NCBI GenBank assembly: GCA_965207165.1
Contig: OZ242265.1
Coordinates: forward strand, 186,001-250,000
From: JAAXHV01 sp965207165
Lineage (GTDB): Bacteria; Pseudomonadota; Gammaproteobacteria; Eutrophobiales; Eutrophobiaceae
Direction of reading: 5' to 3'
Length of the DNA stretch: 64,000 nt
In this document: positions 43,868 to 52,918 of the stretch, in pieces
How positions within the stretch are numbered: position 1 is the first letter of the stretch
Layout: each line of letters begins with the position of its first letter
The notes under the pieces: generated by a model
The model's input: the letters and a program-made list of their open reading frames with translations, nothing else
What the model was told of the DNA's origin: nothing
Databases searched by the model: none
Translations under genes and position numbers: made by a program

Positions 43868-45499
43868 TTACTGGCCCCTGTTCCGGGGCAGCAGGATATA
43901 TGGCCAGGGGCTTGGCATTCCGGCGCTGGGCATTTCTATCAACACGGGGCCGGTTTCCCTGAATGCCGCCCGCAGGGCTTCCCGCAACTGCTCTGCGGTT
44001 TGCACGCGATAACCCGGGGCCCCGAAGCTTTCCGCAAAGCGTACGAAATCCGGGTTGGTCAGGTCCGAACCGATGACATTGCCGCCGAATTCTTCCTGCT
44101 GGGCTCTTTGCACGTTGCCGTAGGAGTGGTTGTTGAATACGATATTGACCACGTTCAGGCGGTATTTGACCGCGGTGGCCATTTCCGTTGCCTGGTACAT
44201 GAAGCCTCCATCGCCTCCCAGGACGACCACCTTCTTGCCGGGGTTCGCCGCCTGTACTCCCAGGGCTGTCGTATAACCGTATCCCAGGTTGCCCTGGTAA
44301 CCACTGCCGATGAAATGCCGGGGCCGGTAAACCGGGAACCCGTACCACGAGGCATATCCTACCTGGGTTACCTCATCAACCAGGAAACCGTCCTCCGGCA
44401 ACTCTTCCCGAATCACGTTCAGTATGCGCATCTGCGGCCCGACGTCCTGCTCGAATTTCTTGAACATGGCCGTTTTTAGCGCGCTGAGTTCTTCCTTGCG
44501 TGATTTCCTGGCAGTGTTATGACGCGCCAGGGCCGTAACCAGGTCGGACAGGGCGGATTTGGCATCTGCGACTATGCCTATTTCCGGATCGGCGATATTG
44601 CCGATCTGGGCGGCGTCGATATCGATGCGGACGATTTTAAGGTCATCATCCAGTCCCCATTGCAGTTGCGGAATATCCAGTCTTGTCCCTACCGCCAGGA
44701 CCACGTCTGCAACGGCCCAGAGCTGGTGTGCGGCGCTGTATGGCTGGCTGAGATAATGGCGGTCGTCGATAATGCCCTTGCCGCTCCACAATGTAGTGCA
44801 GGGCGCCTGCAGGGCATTTGCCACTTGTAACAGTTCTGCTCCGGCATCCACGCAACCGTGGCCGATTACGATTAACGGGTTCTTTGCCTTGCCGAGCAGG
44901 CGGGCTGCCGCTTCTACCAGGTCGGGGTCGGCCTGCATGGGTTCCGGGACAGGGGAACCAGGGAGCAATTCCACGTCTTCCTGCAGACCCATGATGTCGG
45001 GTGACATCTCCAGGGCGACCGGGCGGATACGCCCTGAGTTCAGTTCCCGGAAGGCCCGGTTGACCAGGCGCGGCGCGTCGGCAGGTTTTTCTATTCGTTC
45101 CGCCCATTTTGTCAGGCGTTGCAGGATGCCCAGTTGGTCGGGTATCTCGTGCAGGAAACCGACTCCCTTGCCTATCCATTGCGATGGGATTTGCCCGGCC
45201 AGGCACAGGACCCGTTCGTTCCCCGCGTAAGCGGTACACAGGGCTGATGTGGTATTCAGGATACCCGGTCCGGGGACGACGGTATAAACGCCCACCCTGC
45301 CTGTTGAACGGGCATAGCCGTAGGCCATGTAAGCAACGCCCTGTTCATGGCGGGAGTTGATAACCCTGAGGGCGTCGCCTTCGTTGTGGATGGCGTCGAA
45401 CAGGTGGTAGGTTTGCCCCCCCGGCAGACCGAAGACAGTATCGACATCGTACCGGCGTATCGATTTGATGATAGCTTCTGCGCCGGTCATCTTGTTCAC
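43868..45499 (-). CDS. Thiamine-diphosphate enzyme, acetolactate synthase-like
   Basis: The 543-residue product has the three domains of ThDP enzymes: the N-terminal domain with catalytic Glu52 (INSRHEQGVAYMAYGYAR), a middle domain with IVIGHGCVDAGAELLQ, and the C-terminal ThDP-binding motif from GGDGGFMYQATEMATAVKY to NIVFNNHSYGNVQ. It belongs to the family of acetolactate synthase, oxalyl-CoA decarboxylase, benzoylformate decarboxylase and relatives. No regulatory small subunit is nearby, so a catabolic 2-oxo-acid decarboxylase or carboligase role is more likely than valine synthesis. A GGAGGAG site 7 bp before the GTG at 45499 fixes the start. It converges with the HisC-like gene; together they could process a transaminated substrate. 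Confidence 0.9.
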   Translation of the reverse strand: MNKMTGAEAIIKSIRRYDVDTVFGLPGGQTYHLFDAIHNEGDALRVINSRHEQGVAYMAYGYARSTGRVGVYTVVPGPGILNTTSALCTAYAGNERVLCLAGQIPSQWIGKGVGFLHEIPDQLGILQRLTKWAERIEKPADAPRLVNRAFRELNSGRIRPVALEMSPDIMGLQEDVELLPGSPVPEPMQADPDLVEAAARLLGKAKNPLIVIGHGCVDAGAELLQVANALQAPCTTLWSGKGIIDDRHYLSQPYSAAHQLWAVADVVLAVGTRLDIPQLQWGLDDDLKIVRIDIDAAQIGNIADPEIGIVADAKSALSDLVTALARHNTARKSRKEELSALKTAMFKKFEQDVGPQMRILNVIREELPEDGFLVDEVTQVGYASWYGFPVYRPRHFIGSGYQGNLGYGYTTALGVQAANPGKKVVVLGGDGGFMYQATEMATAVKYRLNVVNIVFNNHSYGNVQRAQQEEFGGNVIGSDLTNPDFVRFAESFGAPGYRVQTAEQLREALRAAFRETGPVLIEMPSAGMPSPWPYILLPRNRGQ

Positions 45500-45506
45500 T
45501 GAGTGT

Positions 45507-45513
45507 CTCCTCC
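45507..45513 (-). promoter_or_regulatory. Ribosome-binding site deciding the GTG start of the ThDP enzyme
   Basis: On the reverse strand GGAGGAG (45513-45507) stands 7 bp before the GTG at 45499. An in-frame ATG three codons later (45490) has no site at the right distance. Confidence 0.75.
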
Positions 45514-45652
45514 GAATTTTTATAGTATCGTTCCCGTTAACGGAAAGCCCGGACGCTTGTTTGCGGTCCTGTACAAGTGTGTCTCCTTACCCCGGTAGTT
45601 CCAATAGGCGCCGGGCGCCACAGGGATCGGGACCGGTGGGGCATTGGCAGGG

Positions 45653-45666
45653 GGTATTATAATACC
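45653..45666. promoter_or_regulatory. Palindrome GGTATTATAATACC, possible operator or shared -10 region
   Basis: A perfect 14-bp palindrome lies in the 229-bp gap between the divergent ThDP-enzyme and dehydratase genes. It contains TATAAT on both strands, but neither strand shows a good -35 at 16-18 bp. The rest of the gap holds a GC-rich GGCGCC-containing stretch and no gene. Confidence 0.35.
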
Positions 45667-45728
45667 GGATAAAATGAAAAGTCCGGCAAAACACTATTGA
45701 ACTTAACAAGATCTGTTTACTGGTTCAT

Positions 45729-47039
45729 ATGGGAAAATTATCGATCAGGATTACCGGGGCCAGAACGGTAGATTTGAGGTTCCCGACTTCGCGTCTCGCT
45801 GACGGGTCCGATGCCATGAACCCGGACCCGGATTATTCAGCGGCCTATGTCATTCTGGAAACGGACCAGGCCGGCCTGGAGGGGTGCGGGATGACCTTTA
45901 CCATCGGCCGCGGCAATGATCTCTGCGTTGCCGCGATCGATTTGTTGTTGCCGCGTATCGTCGGGAAAAAGCTGGATACCATCACAGGCGACATGGCCGG
46001 GTTCTGGCGTGAGATCACGGGAGACAGCCACCTGCGCTGGCTGGGCCCGGAAAAAGGTATCATTCATATGAGTACCGCGGCTGTTGTAAACGCGGTCTGG
46101 GACCTTTGGGCAAAGGCTGAGAACAAACCGTTATGGAAACTGCTCTCGGACATGAGTTCGGAGCAACTTGTGGCATGTATCGATTTTCGCTATATCACGG
46201 ATGCCCTGACCCCGGAACAGGCACTGGCTATCCTGGATGGCAATAACGAGGGGCGCACCCGGCGGGAAGCGTTTCTGTTGAGGAACGGTTATCCGGCCTA
46301 CACGACTTCCGCCGGCTGGCTGGGTTATGACGATGACAAGTTGCGCGCGCTGTGCCGCCAGTGCGTCGAGCAGGGCTGGTCGTACATGAAATTCAAGGTG
46401 GGAGCAGACCTTGACGACGACCGGCGCAGGCTTGCCATTGTCAGGGAAACTGTTGGTGACGCCATGCATATCATGATTGATGCAAACCAGGTATGGGACG
46501 TTGAGCAGGCTATCGGGTGGGTGAATGAACTGGCGGAATTCCGACCGTTATTCATTGAAGAACCGACCAACCCGGACGATGTGCTCGGTCACAGGAAGAT
46601 ACGGGAGAACGTCAGGCCGACAGGCGTCGCAACGGGAGAAAATTGCCATAACCGGGTTATGTTCAAGCAGTTTTTACAGGCGCAGGCAATTGATTACTGT
46701 CAACTGGACAGTTGCCGCCTGGGAGGGGTAAACGAGGTACTGGCAGTGCTGCTGCTGGCGGCGAAATACCAGGTGCCGGTCTGGCCGCATGCCGGGGGGG
46801 TCGGCCTGTGCGAATACGTGCAACACCTGTCCATGGTCGATTTTCTACGCATATCCGGCACCATGGAGAACCGGGTGATTGAATACGTCGATCACCTGCA
46901 CGAACATTTTTTGCATCCCTGTATCATCCGGGAAGGGAACTACATGGCGCCTGCCGCACCGGGTTACAGCATACAGGTACACGGCAAAAGCCTGGAAGAT
47001 TATGCGTACCCGTACGGAAAGATGTGGAATGTGTCGTGA
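45729..47039 (+). CDS. L-fuconate dehydratase-like enzyme (enolase superfamily)
   Basis: The 436-residue protein closely follows the L-fuconate dehydratase family (bacterial FucD, human ENOSF1): DVRFPTS-like start VDLRFPTSRLADGSDAMNPD, RWLGPEKGIIHMSTAAVVNAVWDLWAKAE, CIDFRYITD, GYPAYTTSAGWLGYDD, PHAGGVGLCEYVQHL and RVIEYVDHLHEHF. The catalytic Lys-x-Lys is in YMKFKVG, and the magnesium ligands are the Asp in MIDANQVWD and Glu in FIEEPTNPDD and ATGENCHN. It should dehydrate a six-carbon aldonic acid to a 2-keto-3-deoxy acid. Other genes of L-fucose oxidation are not certain here, though an MDR and an SDR dehydrogenase lie within 6 kb. The ATPase gene starts downstream on the other strand. Confidence 0.9.
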   Translation: MGKLSIRITGARTVDLRFPTSRLADGSDAMNPDPDYSAAYVILETDQAGLEGCGMTFTIGRGNDLCVAAIDLLLPRIVGKKLDTITGDMAGFWREITGDSHLRWLGPEKGIIHMSTAAVVNAVWDLWAKAENKPLWKLLSDMSSEQLVACIDFRYITDALTPEQALAILDGNNEGRTRREAFLLRNGYPAYTTSAGWLGYDDDKLRALCRQCVEQGWSYMKFKVGADLDDDRRRLAIVRETVGDAMHIMIDANQVWDVEQAIGWVNELAEFRPLFIEEPTNPDDVLGHRKIRENVRPTGVATGENCHNRVMFKQFLQAQAIDYCQLDSCRLGGVNEVLAVLLLAAKYQVPVWPHAGGVGLCEYVQHLSMVDFLRISGTMENRVIEYVDHLHEHFLHPCIIREGNYMAPAAPGYSIQVHGKSLEDYAYPYGKMWNVS

Positions 47040-47044
47040 AACGG

Positions 47045-47809
47045 CTAATGGCGCAGGATCTGGCTCAGGAACTCTTTCAGTCGCGCTGACGAGGGGTTGT
47101 TAAAGAAGTTTTCCGGGTTGTTTACCTCTATAACCCGGCCTTCATCCATAAAGATTATCCGGTTTGCCACCTGGCGGGCAAAGCCCATTTCGTGGGTTAC
47201 GCATAACATGGTCATGCCGGAGGCAGCCAGTCCCGTCATGGTCTCCAGCACCTCACCGATCATTTCCGGGTCCAGTGCGGACGTAGGTTCATCGAAGAGC
47301 ATGATCCTGGGCTTCATGCACAGCGCCCGGGCGATAGCTACCCGCTGTTGCTGGCCGCCTGACAACTGTGCCGGGAATTTGTCGGTGTATTCCTGCATCT
47401 TGACCCTGTCCAGGTAATGCATGGCCGTTTCATGCGCCTCTTTTTCACTGAGATTCCGTACCCTGACGGGGGCCAGGACCAGGTTTTCCATTACGGTCAA
47501 ATGGGGAAACAGGTTGAACTGCTGGAATACCATGCCCACGTCTTCACGCACGGCGCGGGTATCCTTGTTGTCGTTCAGGGTTGTGCCCTGGACCGTCAAC
47601 GAGCCTGACTGGTAGCTTTCCAGCGCGTTGATACAGCGGATAAGGGTGGATTTGCCGGAACCGGACGGCCCGCAGATGACGATCTTCTCGCCGGCCCTGA
47701 CCTGCAGGCTGATGTCTTTCAGCACGTGGAATTCGCCGTACCACTTGTTCAGGTTGTCGATGTGGATAATATCGGAAACAACGCCAGGTTTGGTTTCGGT
47801 CGTTTTCAT
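47045..47809 (-). CDS. Amino-acid ABC transporter ATP-binding protein (AapP/GltL-like)
   Basis: The 254-residue ATPase has Walker A CGPSGSGKST, Q-loop FQQFNLFPHLTVMEN, signature LSGGQQQR, Walker B IMLFDEPTSALDPEM and switch His in CVTHEMGFARQVA, all typical of polar-amino-acid transporters. It is the natural partner of the binding protein and permeases at 39447-42706, which lack an ATPase, but is placed 4.3 kb away on the other strand and ends 5 bp from the convergent dehydratase gene. Such separation suggests rearrangement of an originally continuous operon. Confidence 0.94.
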   Translation of the reverse strand: MKTTETKPGVVSDIIHIDNLNKWYGEFHVLKDISLQVRAGEKIVICGPSGSGKSTLIRCINALESYQSGSLTVQGTTLNDNKDTRAVREDVGMVFQQFNLFPHLTVMENLVLAPVRVRNLSEKEAHETAMHYLDRVKMQEYTDKFPAQLSGGQQQRVAIARALCMKPRIMLFDEPTSALDPEMIGEVLETMTGLAASGMTMLCVTHEMGFARQVANRIIFMDEGRVIEVNNPENFFNNPSSARLKEFLSQILRH

Positions 47810-47890
47810 TGGTCATACCGGGACATAATGTATACTCAACTCAACTGGTCCCGGGAGGATGCTTCAGTCCGGAAGATTGGGCAATATGCC

Positions 47891-49483
47891 ATGAAAATTG
47901 TCTGGTTGTTAATTTATTGCTTGTTGCTGATTTCCTGTGGCGGAAGAGAATCTCCACCCAACATCCTGTTTATCATGTCCGATGACCATGCGTACCAGGC
48001 AGTAAGCGCCTATGGGCATGGCTTAAATCATACTCCCAATATCGATCGAATAGCAAAAGAGGGAGCAATCTTCAACAGGGGCTTTGTCACCAATTCCATC
48101 TGCGCACCGAGCCGGGCTGTCGTGCTTACCGGGAAACACAGTTTTGTGAACGGCAAAGTGGATAATATCCAGGCATTTGACTGGGGCCAACCCAATTTTG
48201 CCAAAATATTGCGGGAGGCCGGGTACCATACAGCATTGATCGGGAAAATCCACCTTAAAGGGGACCCGCAGGGATTTGATTATTCGGCCGTGCTCCCGGG
48301 GCAGGGCCATTACTATAATCCTGACTTTATCGAAAACGGTGTAACCAGGCGTATCAGGGGTTATGTGACCGCTATTACCACCCAATTAGCCCTGGATTGG
48401 CTGGAGAACAAAAGAGACAAGGGTAAACCTTTCCTGCTGCTGTACCAGCAAAAAGCGCCCCACAGGAACTGGAAGCCCGAGGAAAAATACCTGAAGTTAT
48501 TTGATGATAAAACTTTTGATCCTCCGGTAAATTATTTTGATGATTATCAAAATCGTGGAACTGCGGCCAGGGAGCAGGAAATGCGCATAGACCGGCATGC
48601 AAGGTGGGGACACGACTTCAAGATGCGTGTTGACCCGGATGGGGAATTGACGGATCTGAATGAAGAACTGGAAAGATTTGACAATGGGCAACGAAGCGCC
48701 TGGCTGACTGCGTATACCGCAAAAAATGAAGCCATGAAAGAGGCGAACTTAACAGGGAAAGAATTATCGGTATGGAAATTCAACCGTTACATCAAAGACT
48801 ACCTGAGGACGATACAGTCCATAGATGACGGTGTCGGTGAAGTCCTGGATTACCTGGACGAAAACGGCCTGTCTGAGAATACCATCGTAGTCTATACGTC
48901 GGACCAGGGCTTCTACCTGGGTGAACATGGCTGGTTTGACAAGCGGTTCATGTACGAAGAATCTTTCAGGACGCCGATACTCATGCGCTATCCAAAAGAA
49001 ATCGAGGCAGGCACTCAAATTGATGAACTGGTTCAAAACCTTGATTTTGCCCCTGCATTTCTGGACTACGCGGGCGTAAAAATACCGGATGACATGCAGG
49101 GAGAGTCGTTCAGAAATATCGCAAGCGGAGAAACATCACCATGGCGGGATACGATTTACTATACCTATTATGAATACCCGTCGGTTCATATGGTGAAACG
49201 GCATTATGGAATAAGGACCGACCGTTACAAGCTGATGCATTTTTACTATGACGTTGACGAATGGGAGTTATATGACATTGCAAAAGACCCTGCTGAAATG
49301 AACAACGTATACGAAGACGAGCGATATCAGTCCGTAAGAGAAGAAATGCATGAAAAGCTGCAGGAGACGAGAGAAAGATATGGAGATTCAGATGAATTGA
49401 ATCAAATACACCTGGAAAGATATCTGAATGACACCTCTATGCCCCATTATGAAGAATATATCCTTAAATCCATTCAGCGATAA
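47891..49483 (+). CDS. Sulfatase, predicted lipoprotein
   Basis: The 530-residue protein has a lipoprotein signal with lipobox LISC (Cys16), the first metal Asp pair in FIMSDDHAYQ, and the activation motif CAPSR (Cys71) that is converted to formylglycine in class I sulfatases. Further metal and substrate residues are in GKIHLKGDPQG, KAPHRNW and TSDQGFYLGEHGWFDKR. It should cleave a sulfate ester at the cell surface or periplasm; activation needs a formylglycine-generating or anSME enzyme not seen here. I chose the ATG at 47891 because the longer frame (from 47726) overlaps the divergent ABC gene. Codon use looks more AT-rich than its neighbours, so recent transfer is possible. Close in type to polysaccharide or choline sulfatases; substrate unknown. 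Confidence 0.92.
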   Translation: MKIVWLLIYCLLLISCGGRESPPNILFIMSDDHAYQAVSAYGHGLNHTPNIDRIAKEGAIFNRGFVTNSICAPSRAVVLTGKHSFVNGKVDNIQAFDWGQPNFAKILREAGYHTALIGKIHLKGDPQGFDYSAVLPGQGHYYNPDFIENGVTRRIRGYVTAITTQLALDWLENKRDKGKPFLLLYQQKAPHRNWKPEEKYLKLFDDKTFDPPVNYFDDYQNRGTAAREQEMRIDRHARWGHDFKMRVDPDGELTDLNEELERFDNGQRSAWLTAYTAKNEAMKEANLTGKELSVWKFNRYIKDYLRTIQSIDDGVGEVLDYLDENGLSENTIVVYTSDQGFYLGEHGWFDKRFMYEESFRTPILMRYPKEIEAGTQIDELVQNLDFAPAFLDYAGVKIPDDMQGESFRNIASGETSPWRDTIYYTYYEYPSVHMVKRHYGIRTDRYKLMHFYYDVDEWELYDIAKDPAEMNNVYEDERYQSVREEMHEKLQETRERYGDSDELNQIHLERYLNDTSMPHYEEYILKSIQR

Positions 49484-49564
49484 ATCCGGACTGAAGGATA
49501 TTCATCCCCAAATCTTAACACGACACCCACTATTGACAAGTTACTGAACAAAGGACAGGCATGT

Positions 49565-50914
49565 ATGAAAAACCTTATTGAAAACAAATTCTTATCATTA
49601 CTGATCTGGTTGGTATGGCTGTTACAGGGGATGGCAGGACCTGTTGTTGCCGAAGAGGCCGGCAAGCTTACAATCATCCATGCCGGGACATTACTCGACG
49701 TGCCGGGCAAGCCTCCCAAGACCCGGCAAACCATACTGGTCCGGGATGGCAGGATCACGGAAATCCGGGCCGGCCTGCATCCGCCTGAACAACTGGCTCC
49801 GGAACTGGAGACTGTGGAAGTTATCGACCTGACGGACAGCTTCGTATTACCCGGCCTGATTGATGCGCACGTACACCTGACACTGGCTGACAAGGGCGGG
49901 CGCAGCGCGTTTGAACTGACGGGCGAGGAAATGCTGATGGACGGGGTCGTCAATGCCCGGGTAACCTTGCAGGCGGGTTTTACGACGGTACGGGATGTCG
50001 GCGCGCGTCCCCATTCCTGGCCGCTCATCGTCTTACGCGATGCCATCGAAGCCGGCAAAATTCCCGGACCCCGTGTATTCGCAGCAGGTAATTCCATTTC
50101 CGCCACCGGCGGCCACGCGGATTACTTTGACTGGCCGGACCATATGCTGGAAGGACTTGAAACCCCCGGCTTGTGTGACGATACGGGGTCCTGCCGGCGC
50201 GCGGTGCGGCGCCAGTTCAGGCAGGGGGCAGACCTGATCAAGATTAATGCAACCATGGGAGGAAGCGAGCGGAATGGCGGCAGGGACGACCCCCCGGCCT
50301 TCTTTACGGATGAATTTGCAGCTATTGTCGAAACAGCACGCAGCCAGAACCTGAAAGTGGCTGCGCATGCACACGGCAGCGCGGGGATCAATGCCGCCCT
50401 CAAAGCCGGGGTCGATTCAATCGAACACGGTTCTTTCCTGGATGATGAATCCATCCGCCTGTTCAAGGCGACCGGCGCTTTTCTCGTACCCACCCTGTCA
50501 GTACATAACGTCCTTCTGGCAGAGATCGGTGATGCAACAGGGTTGATGAAAGAGCGGGTGCAGAGTTTTCTTGACGAACATCCGGTCAACGTCGGCAGGG
50601 CCTATGGCGCAGGGGTCAGGATTGCCCTGGGGACAGACGCCGGCATTGTCCCGCACGGGGACAACGCGCATGAACTGGAGTGGTATGTCAGTATCGGCAT
50701 GACCAACGCGGATGCCATAATTTCGGCAACCATCAATGCTGCCGAACTGCTGGGTATCGAAAACGACGCGGGCACCCTGGCCGGCGGGAAATCGGCTGAT
50801 TTGATCGCCGTAAGAGGAGACCCCCTGGAAGAAATCACTGCGCTCAAGAAAGTCATATTCGTAATGAAATCCGGGCGTGTATATAAAAATGCCGAAACGA
50901 ATCATCTTCCCTGA
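49565..50914 (+). CDS. Exported metal-dependent amidohydrolase (imidazolonepropionase/prolidase-like)
   Basis: The 449-residue protein has a signal peptide (LSLLIWLVWLLQGMAGPVVA) and the amidohydrolase TIM barrel with all metal ligands: His102/His104 in LIDAHVHLTLAD, the bridging lysine in DLIKINATMGG, histidines in VAAHAHGSAG and IEHGSFLDD, and the Asp in LGTDAGIVPHG. Related proteins of this group hydrolyse Xaa-Pro or Xaa-Arg dipeptides or cyclic amides. It lies 81 bp after the sulfatase, in the same direction, and overlaps the following dehydrogenase gene by 26 bp. The exact substrate is not evident. Confidence 0.92.
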   Translation: MKNLIENKFLSLLIWLVWLLQGMAGPVVAEEAGKLTIIHAGTLLDVPGKPPKTRQTILVRDGRITEIRAGLHPPEQLAPELETVEVIDLTDSFVLPGLIDAHVHLTLADKGGRSAFELTGEEMLMDGVVNARVTLQAGFTTVRDVGARPHSWPLIVLRDAIEAGKIPGPRVFAAGNSISATGGHADYFDWPDHMLEGLETPGLCDDTGSCRRAVRRQFRQGADLIKINATMGGSERNGGRDDPPAFFTDEFAAIVETARSQNLKVAAHAHGSAGINAALKAGVDSIEHGSFLDDESIRLFKATGAFLVPTLSVHNVLLAEIGDATGLMKERVQSFLDEHPVNVGRAYGAGVRIALGTDAGIVPHGDNAHELEWYVSIGMTNADAIISATINAAELLGIENDAGTLAGGKSADLIAVRGDPLEEITALKKVIFVMKSGRVYKNAETNHLP

Positions 50915-51887
50915 ACAGGACAGGGTTTCATTAGAAGATTTTGAAGTGCCGGAACCCGGGCCCGGCCAGGTGCGCATCCGCACCTGGTACAGCTTGATGA
51001 GTACCGGTACCGAAACAATAATCCTGGGCCGGAAATACGATCCGGACACCCACTTTGCCGGGATGTTTTCATTTCCGCAGTTAAAAACAGGTGTTCAGGC
51101 CCTGGGGCAGGTGGAACAGGCGGCGCAGGACGTCAAGGAATTACAGGCAGGCGATGTTGTTTACATGAGGGAAGCCCACGGGTCGCACCAGGTGTTGCCG
51201 GCATCAGCCTGTTCGCCGGTACCTTCAGGTGTCGATTTAAAATCCGCATGCTGGTGTGGTCTGGCTAAAACTGCTTTCAGGGCTGCCTGGGCAGGGAGGC
51301 TGGGGTTAGGGAACCATATTCTGGTTATCGGCGCCGGACCGGTCGGTCAAATGACCATTCGCTGGGCTTTCATAGCAGGAGTGGAAACTATTGCAGTGGT
51401 TGACCTGTCGGGGTACAGGCTGGAACATGCCGTTCGCGGCGGGGCTACATTGGCATTTGCGGGCAACGTTACCGATTATCTCGTCGAGATCCGGGCGATC
51501 GACAACGGTAACGGACCGTCAATTGTGGTTGACGCCACCGGCAACCCGGTTGTTTTTCAATCTGCGCTGGCCGCAGCGGCGACATACGGTAAAGTCATTA
51601 TTTTGGGTGATACCGGCTTCCCGTCAAAGCAATGCCTGTCCTCGGAAGTCATGACCAAGGGTTTGACGATACAGGCAACACACGATTCTCATGACCGTGA
51701 CGGCTGGACGCAGCGGCGCATCGACCAGTTATTTTTCGATCTTGTAAAAAAAGATAAATTCGATTTATCCGGGTTGATCACACACGAATTTTCACCGCAG
51801 GATTGCAACAAGGCCTATGCACTTGCCCATGAGCAGCGTGCAGAAACAATGGGAATACTGTACGACTGGACGCAATCGGACTGGTAA
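50889..51887 (+). CDS. Medium-chain dehydrogenase/reductase (alcohol dehydrogenase-like)
   Basis: The 332-residue product has the MDR fold: an N-terminal GroES-like part (DFEVPEPGPGQVRIRTWYS, MSTGTET) and a Rossmann cofactor domain with HILVIGAGPVGQMTIRWA and IVVDATGNPVVF. The usual structural-zinc cysteine cluster is lacking, and the first zinc ligand region is changed (SLMSTGTE), so it may be a zinc-free sugar- or sorbitol-dehydrogenase-like member. An ATG at 50889 is preferred over a GTG at 50877. It overlaps the amidohydrolase gene, suggesting joint expression. Confidence 0.88.
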   Translation: MPKRIIFPEQDRVSLEDFEVPEPGPGQVRIRTWYSLMSTGTETIILGRKYDPDTHFAGMFSFPQLKTGVQALGQVEQAAQDVKELQAGDVVYMREAHGSHQVLPASACSPVPSGVDLKSACWCGLAKTAFRAAWAGRLGLGNHILVIGAGPVGQMTIRWAFIAGVETIAVVDLSGYRLEHAVRGGATLAFAGNVTDYLVEIRAIDNGNGPSIVVDATGNPVVFQSALAAAATYGKVIILGDTGFPSKQCLSSEVMTKGLTIQATHDSHDRDGWTQRRIDQLFFDLVKKDKFDLSGLITHEFSPQDCNKAYALAHEQRAETMGILYDWTQSDW

Positions 51888-51943
51888 TTCATCTCCACAA
51901 CAGCCCGGATCCCGATATGCCGGAGAATGAATCCGGGATTGAT

Positions 51944-52816
51944 TCAGGCTTTGTCCTTGCCCTCGCTCCACCAACCGGTGCCGGACACCTGGCGTAAAAA
52001 AGTGTCCCGTTCGGAGTCAGTCTGGCCCAGCATTGTATCCAGGACTCTTTTCGCTAGGCCGTCGGACGGCCAGCGGAGTTGCGTACCGTCTGAATTTACG
52101 ATATCAATCAACAGCCTGCCGATAATTTCCGGATCCGGCGCTGCCGGCATACGTTCCCGTGTTTCCCTGAGTTTGTGTTCAACCAGCCGGCGGTAAGGCG
52201 AATCGTGCGGGTAATAATCGGGTAACGAGGATTTTTCCGGGATGCTCTTTGAAAAAATTTCCGTTTTGTACATGCCTGCTTCAACCAGGGACAGTTTAAT
52301 TCCCCAGCGGTCAACTTCATGGCGCAATGCTTCAGTCGCTCCTTCCAGGGCAAATTTACCGGCTGCATAAGCTACGTCGCCCGGTAAACCTGCAATTCCC
52401 GAGAGCGAACTGATCATGATGATATGGCCGCTTTTTTGTTTCCGCATGAACGGCAGTACAGCACGGGTCAGAAGGAGAGGACCGAATAAATTTGTTTCCA
52501 TAACTTCACGTATCATCTCCTCGGACAAATCTTCCAGCGCGCCTGCCCGCAGCATACCTGCATTGTTCACCAGAACATCTATGGAACCGGCTTCATCCAG
52601 AATTTCCCTGAACAGGGATGAGAAGACGGCCGGCCGGGTAACATCCAGTTGCCTGATATGTATTTCCAGCCCTTCACGTTCGGCAGCGTTTTGCAACGCA
52701 CCGGAGCTATTCAGATTACGCATGGTGGCATATACGGTGTCGCCGTTGCGGGCGAATGCCAACGCCCCTTCCAGGCCAAAACCGCTGCTACAGCCGGTCA
52801 GGATTATTATGGACAT
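51944..52816 (-). CDS. Short-chain dehydrogenase/reductase
   Basis: The 290-residue product is a classical SDR: cofactor loop TGCSSGFGLEGALAFA, NNAGMLRAGA, the catalytic Ser in MISSLSGIAGLPG and Tyr/Lys in VAYAAGKFALEGA. Such enzymes oxidise or reduce alcohols/ketones with NAD(P). It converges with the MDR gene and is divergent from the TonB receptor gene, with a 102-bp AT-rich gap (TATAAT at 52846-52851) between. Substrate unknown. Confidence 0.93.
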   Translation of the reverse strand: MSIIILTGCSSGFGLEGALAFARNGDTVYATMRNLNSSGALQNAAEREGLEIHIRQLDVTRPAVFSSLFREILDEAGSIDVLVNNAGMLRAGALEDLSEEMIREVMETNLFGPLLLTRAVLPFMRKQKSGHIIMISSLSGIAGLPGDVAYAAGKFALEGATEALRHEVDRWGIKLSLVEAGMYKTEIFSKSIPEKSSLPDYYPHDSPYRRLVEHKLRETRERMPAAPDPEIIGRLLIDIVNSDGTQLRWPSDGLAKRVLDTMLGQTDSERDTFLRQVSGTGWWSEGKDKA

Positions 52817-52918
52817 GATATAGTAGTTTTCGGCTGCCCTATGGCTATAATATAAACCGGTATTTTATAGAAAAAAATTCGCATGAGTATCGAGTGTTAA
52901 TCATTCAAGGGGGTCCAG

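Noticed and set aside
43845..44348. 167-residue reverse frame inside the ThDP enzyme gene
   Set aside because: It is the same DNA read in another frame; Arg/Pro/Gly-rich with no motifs.
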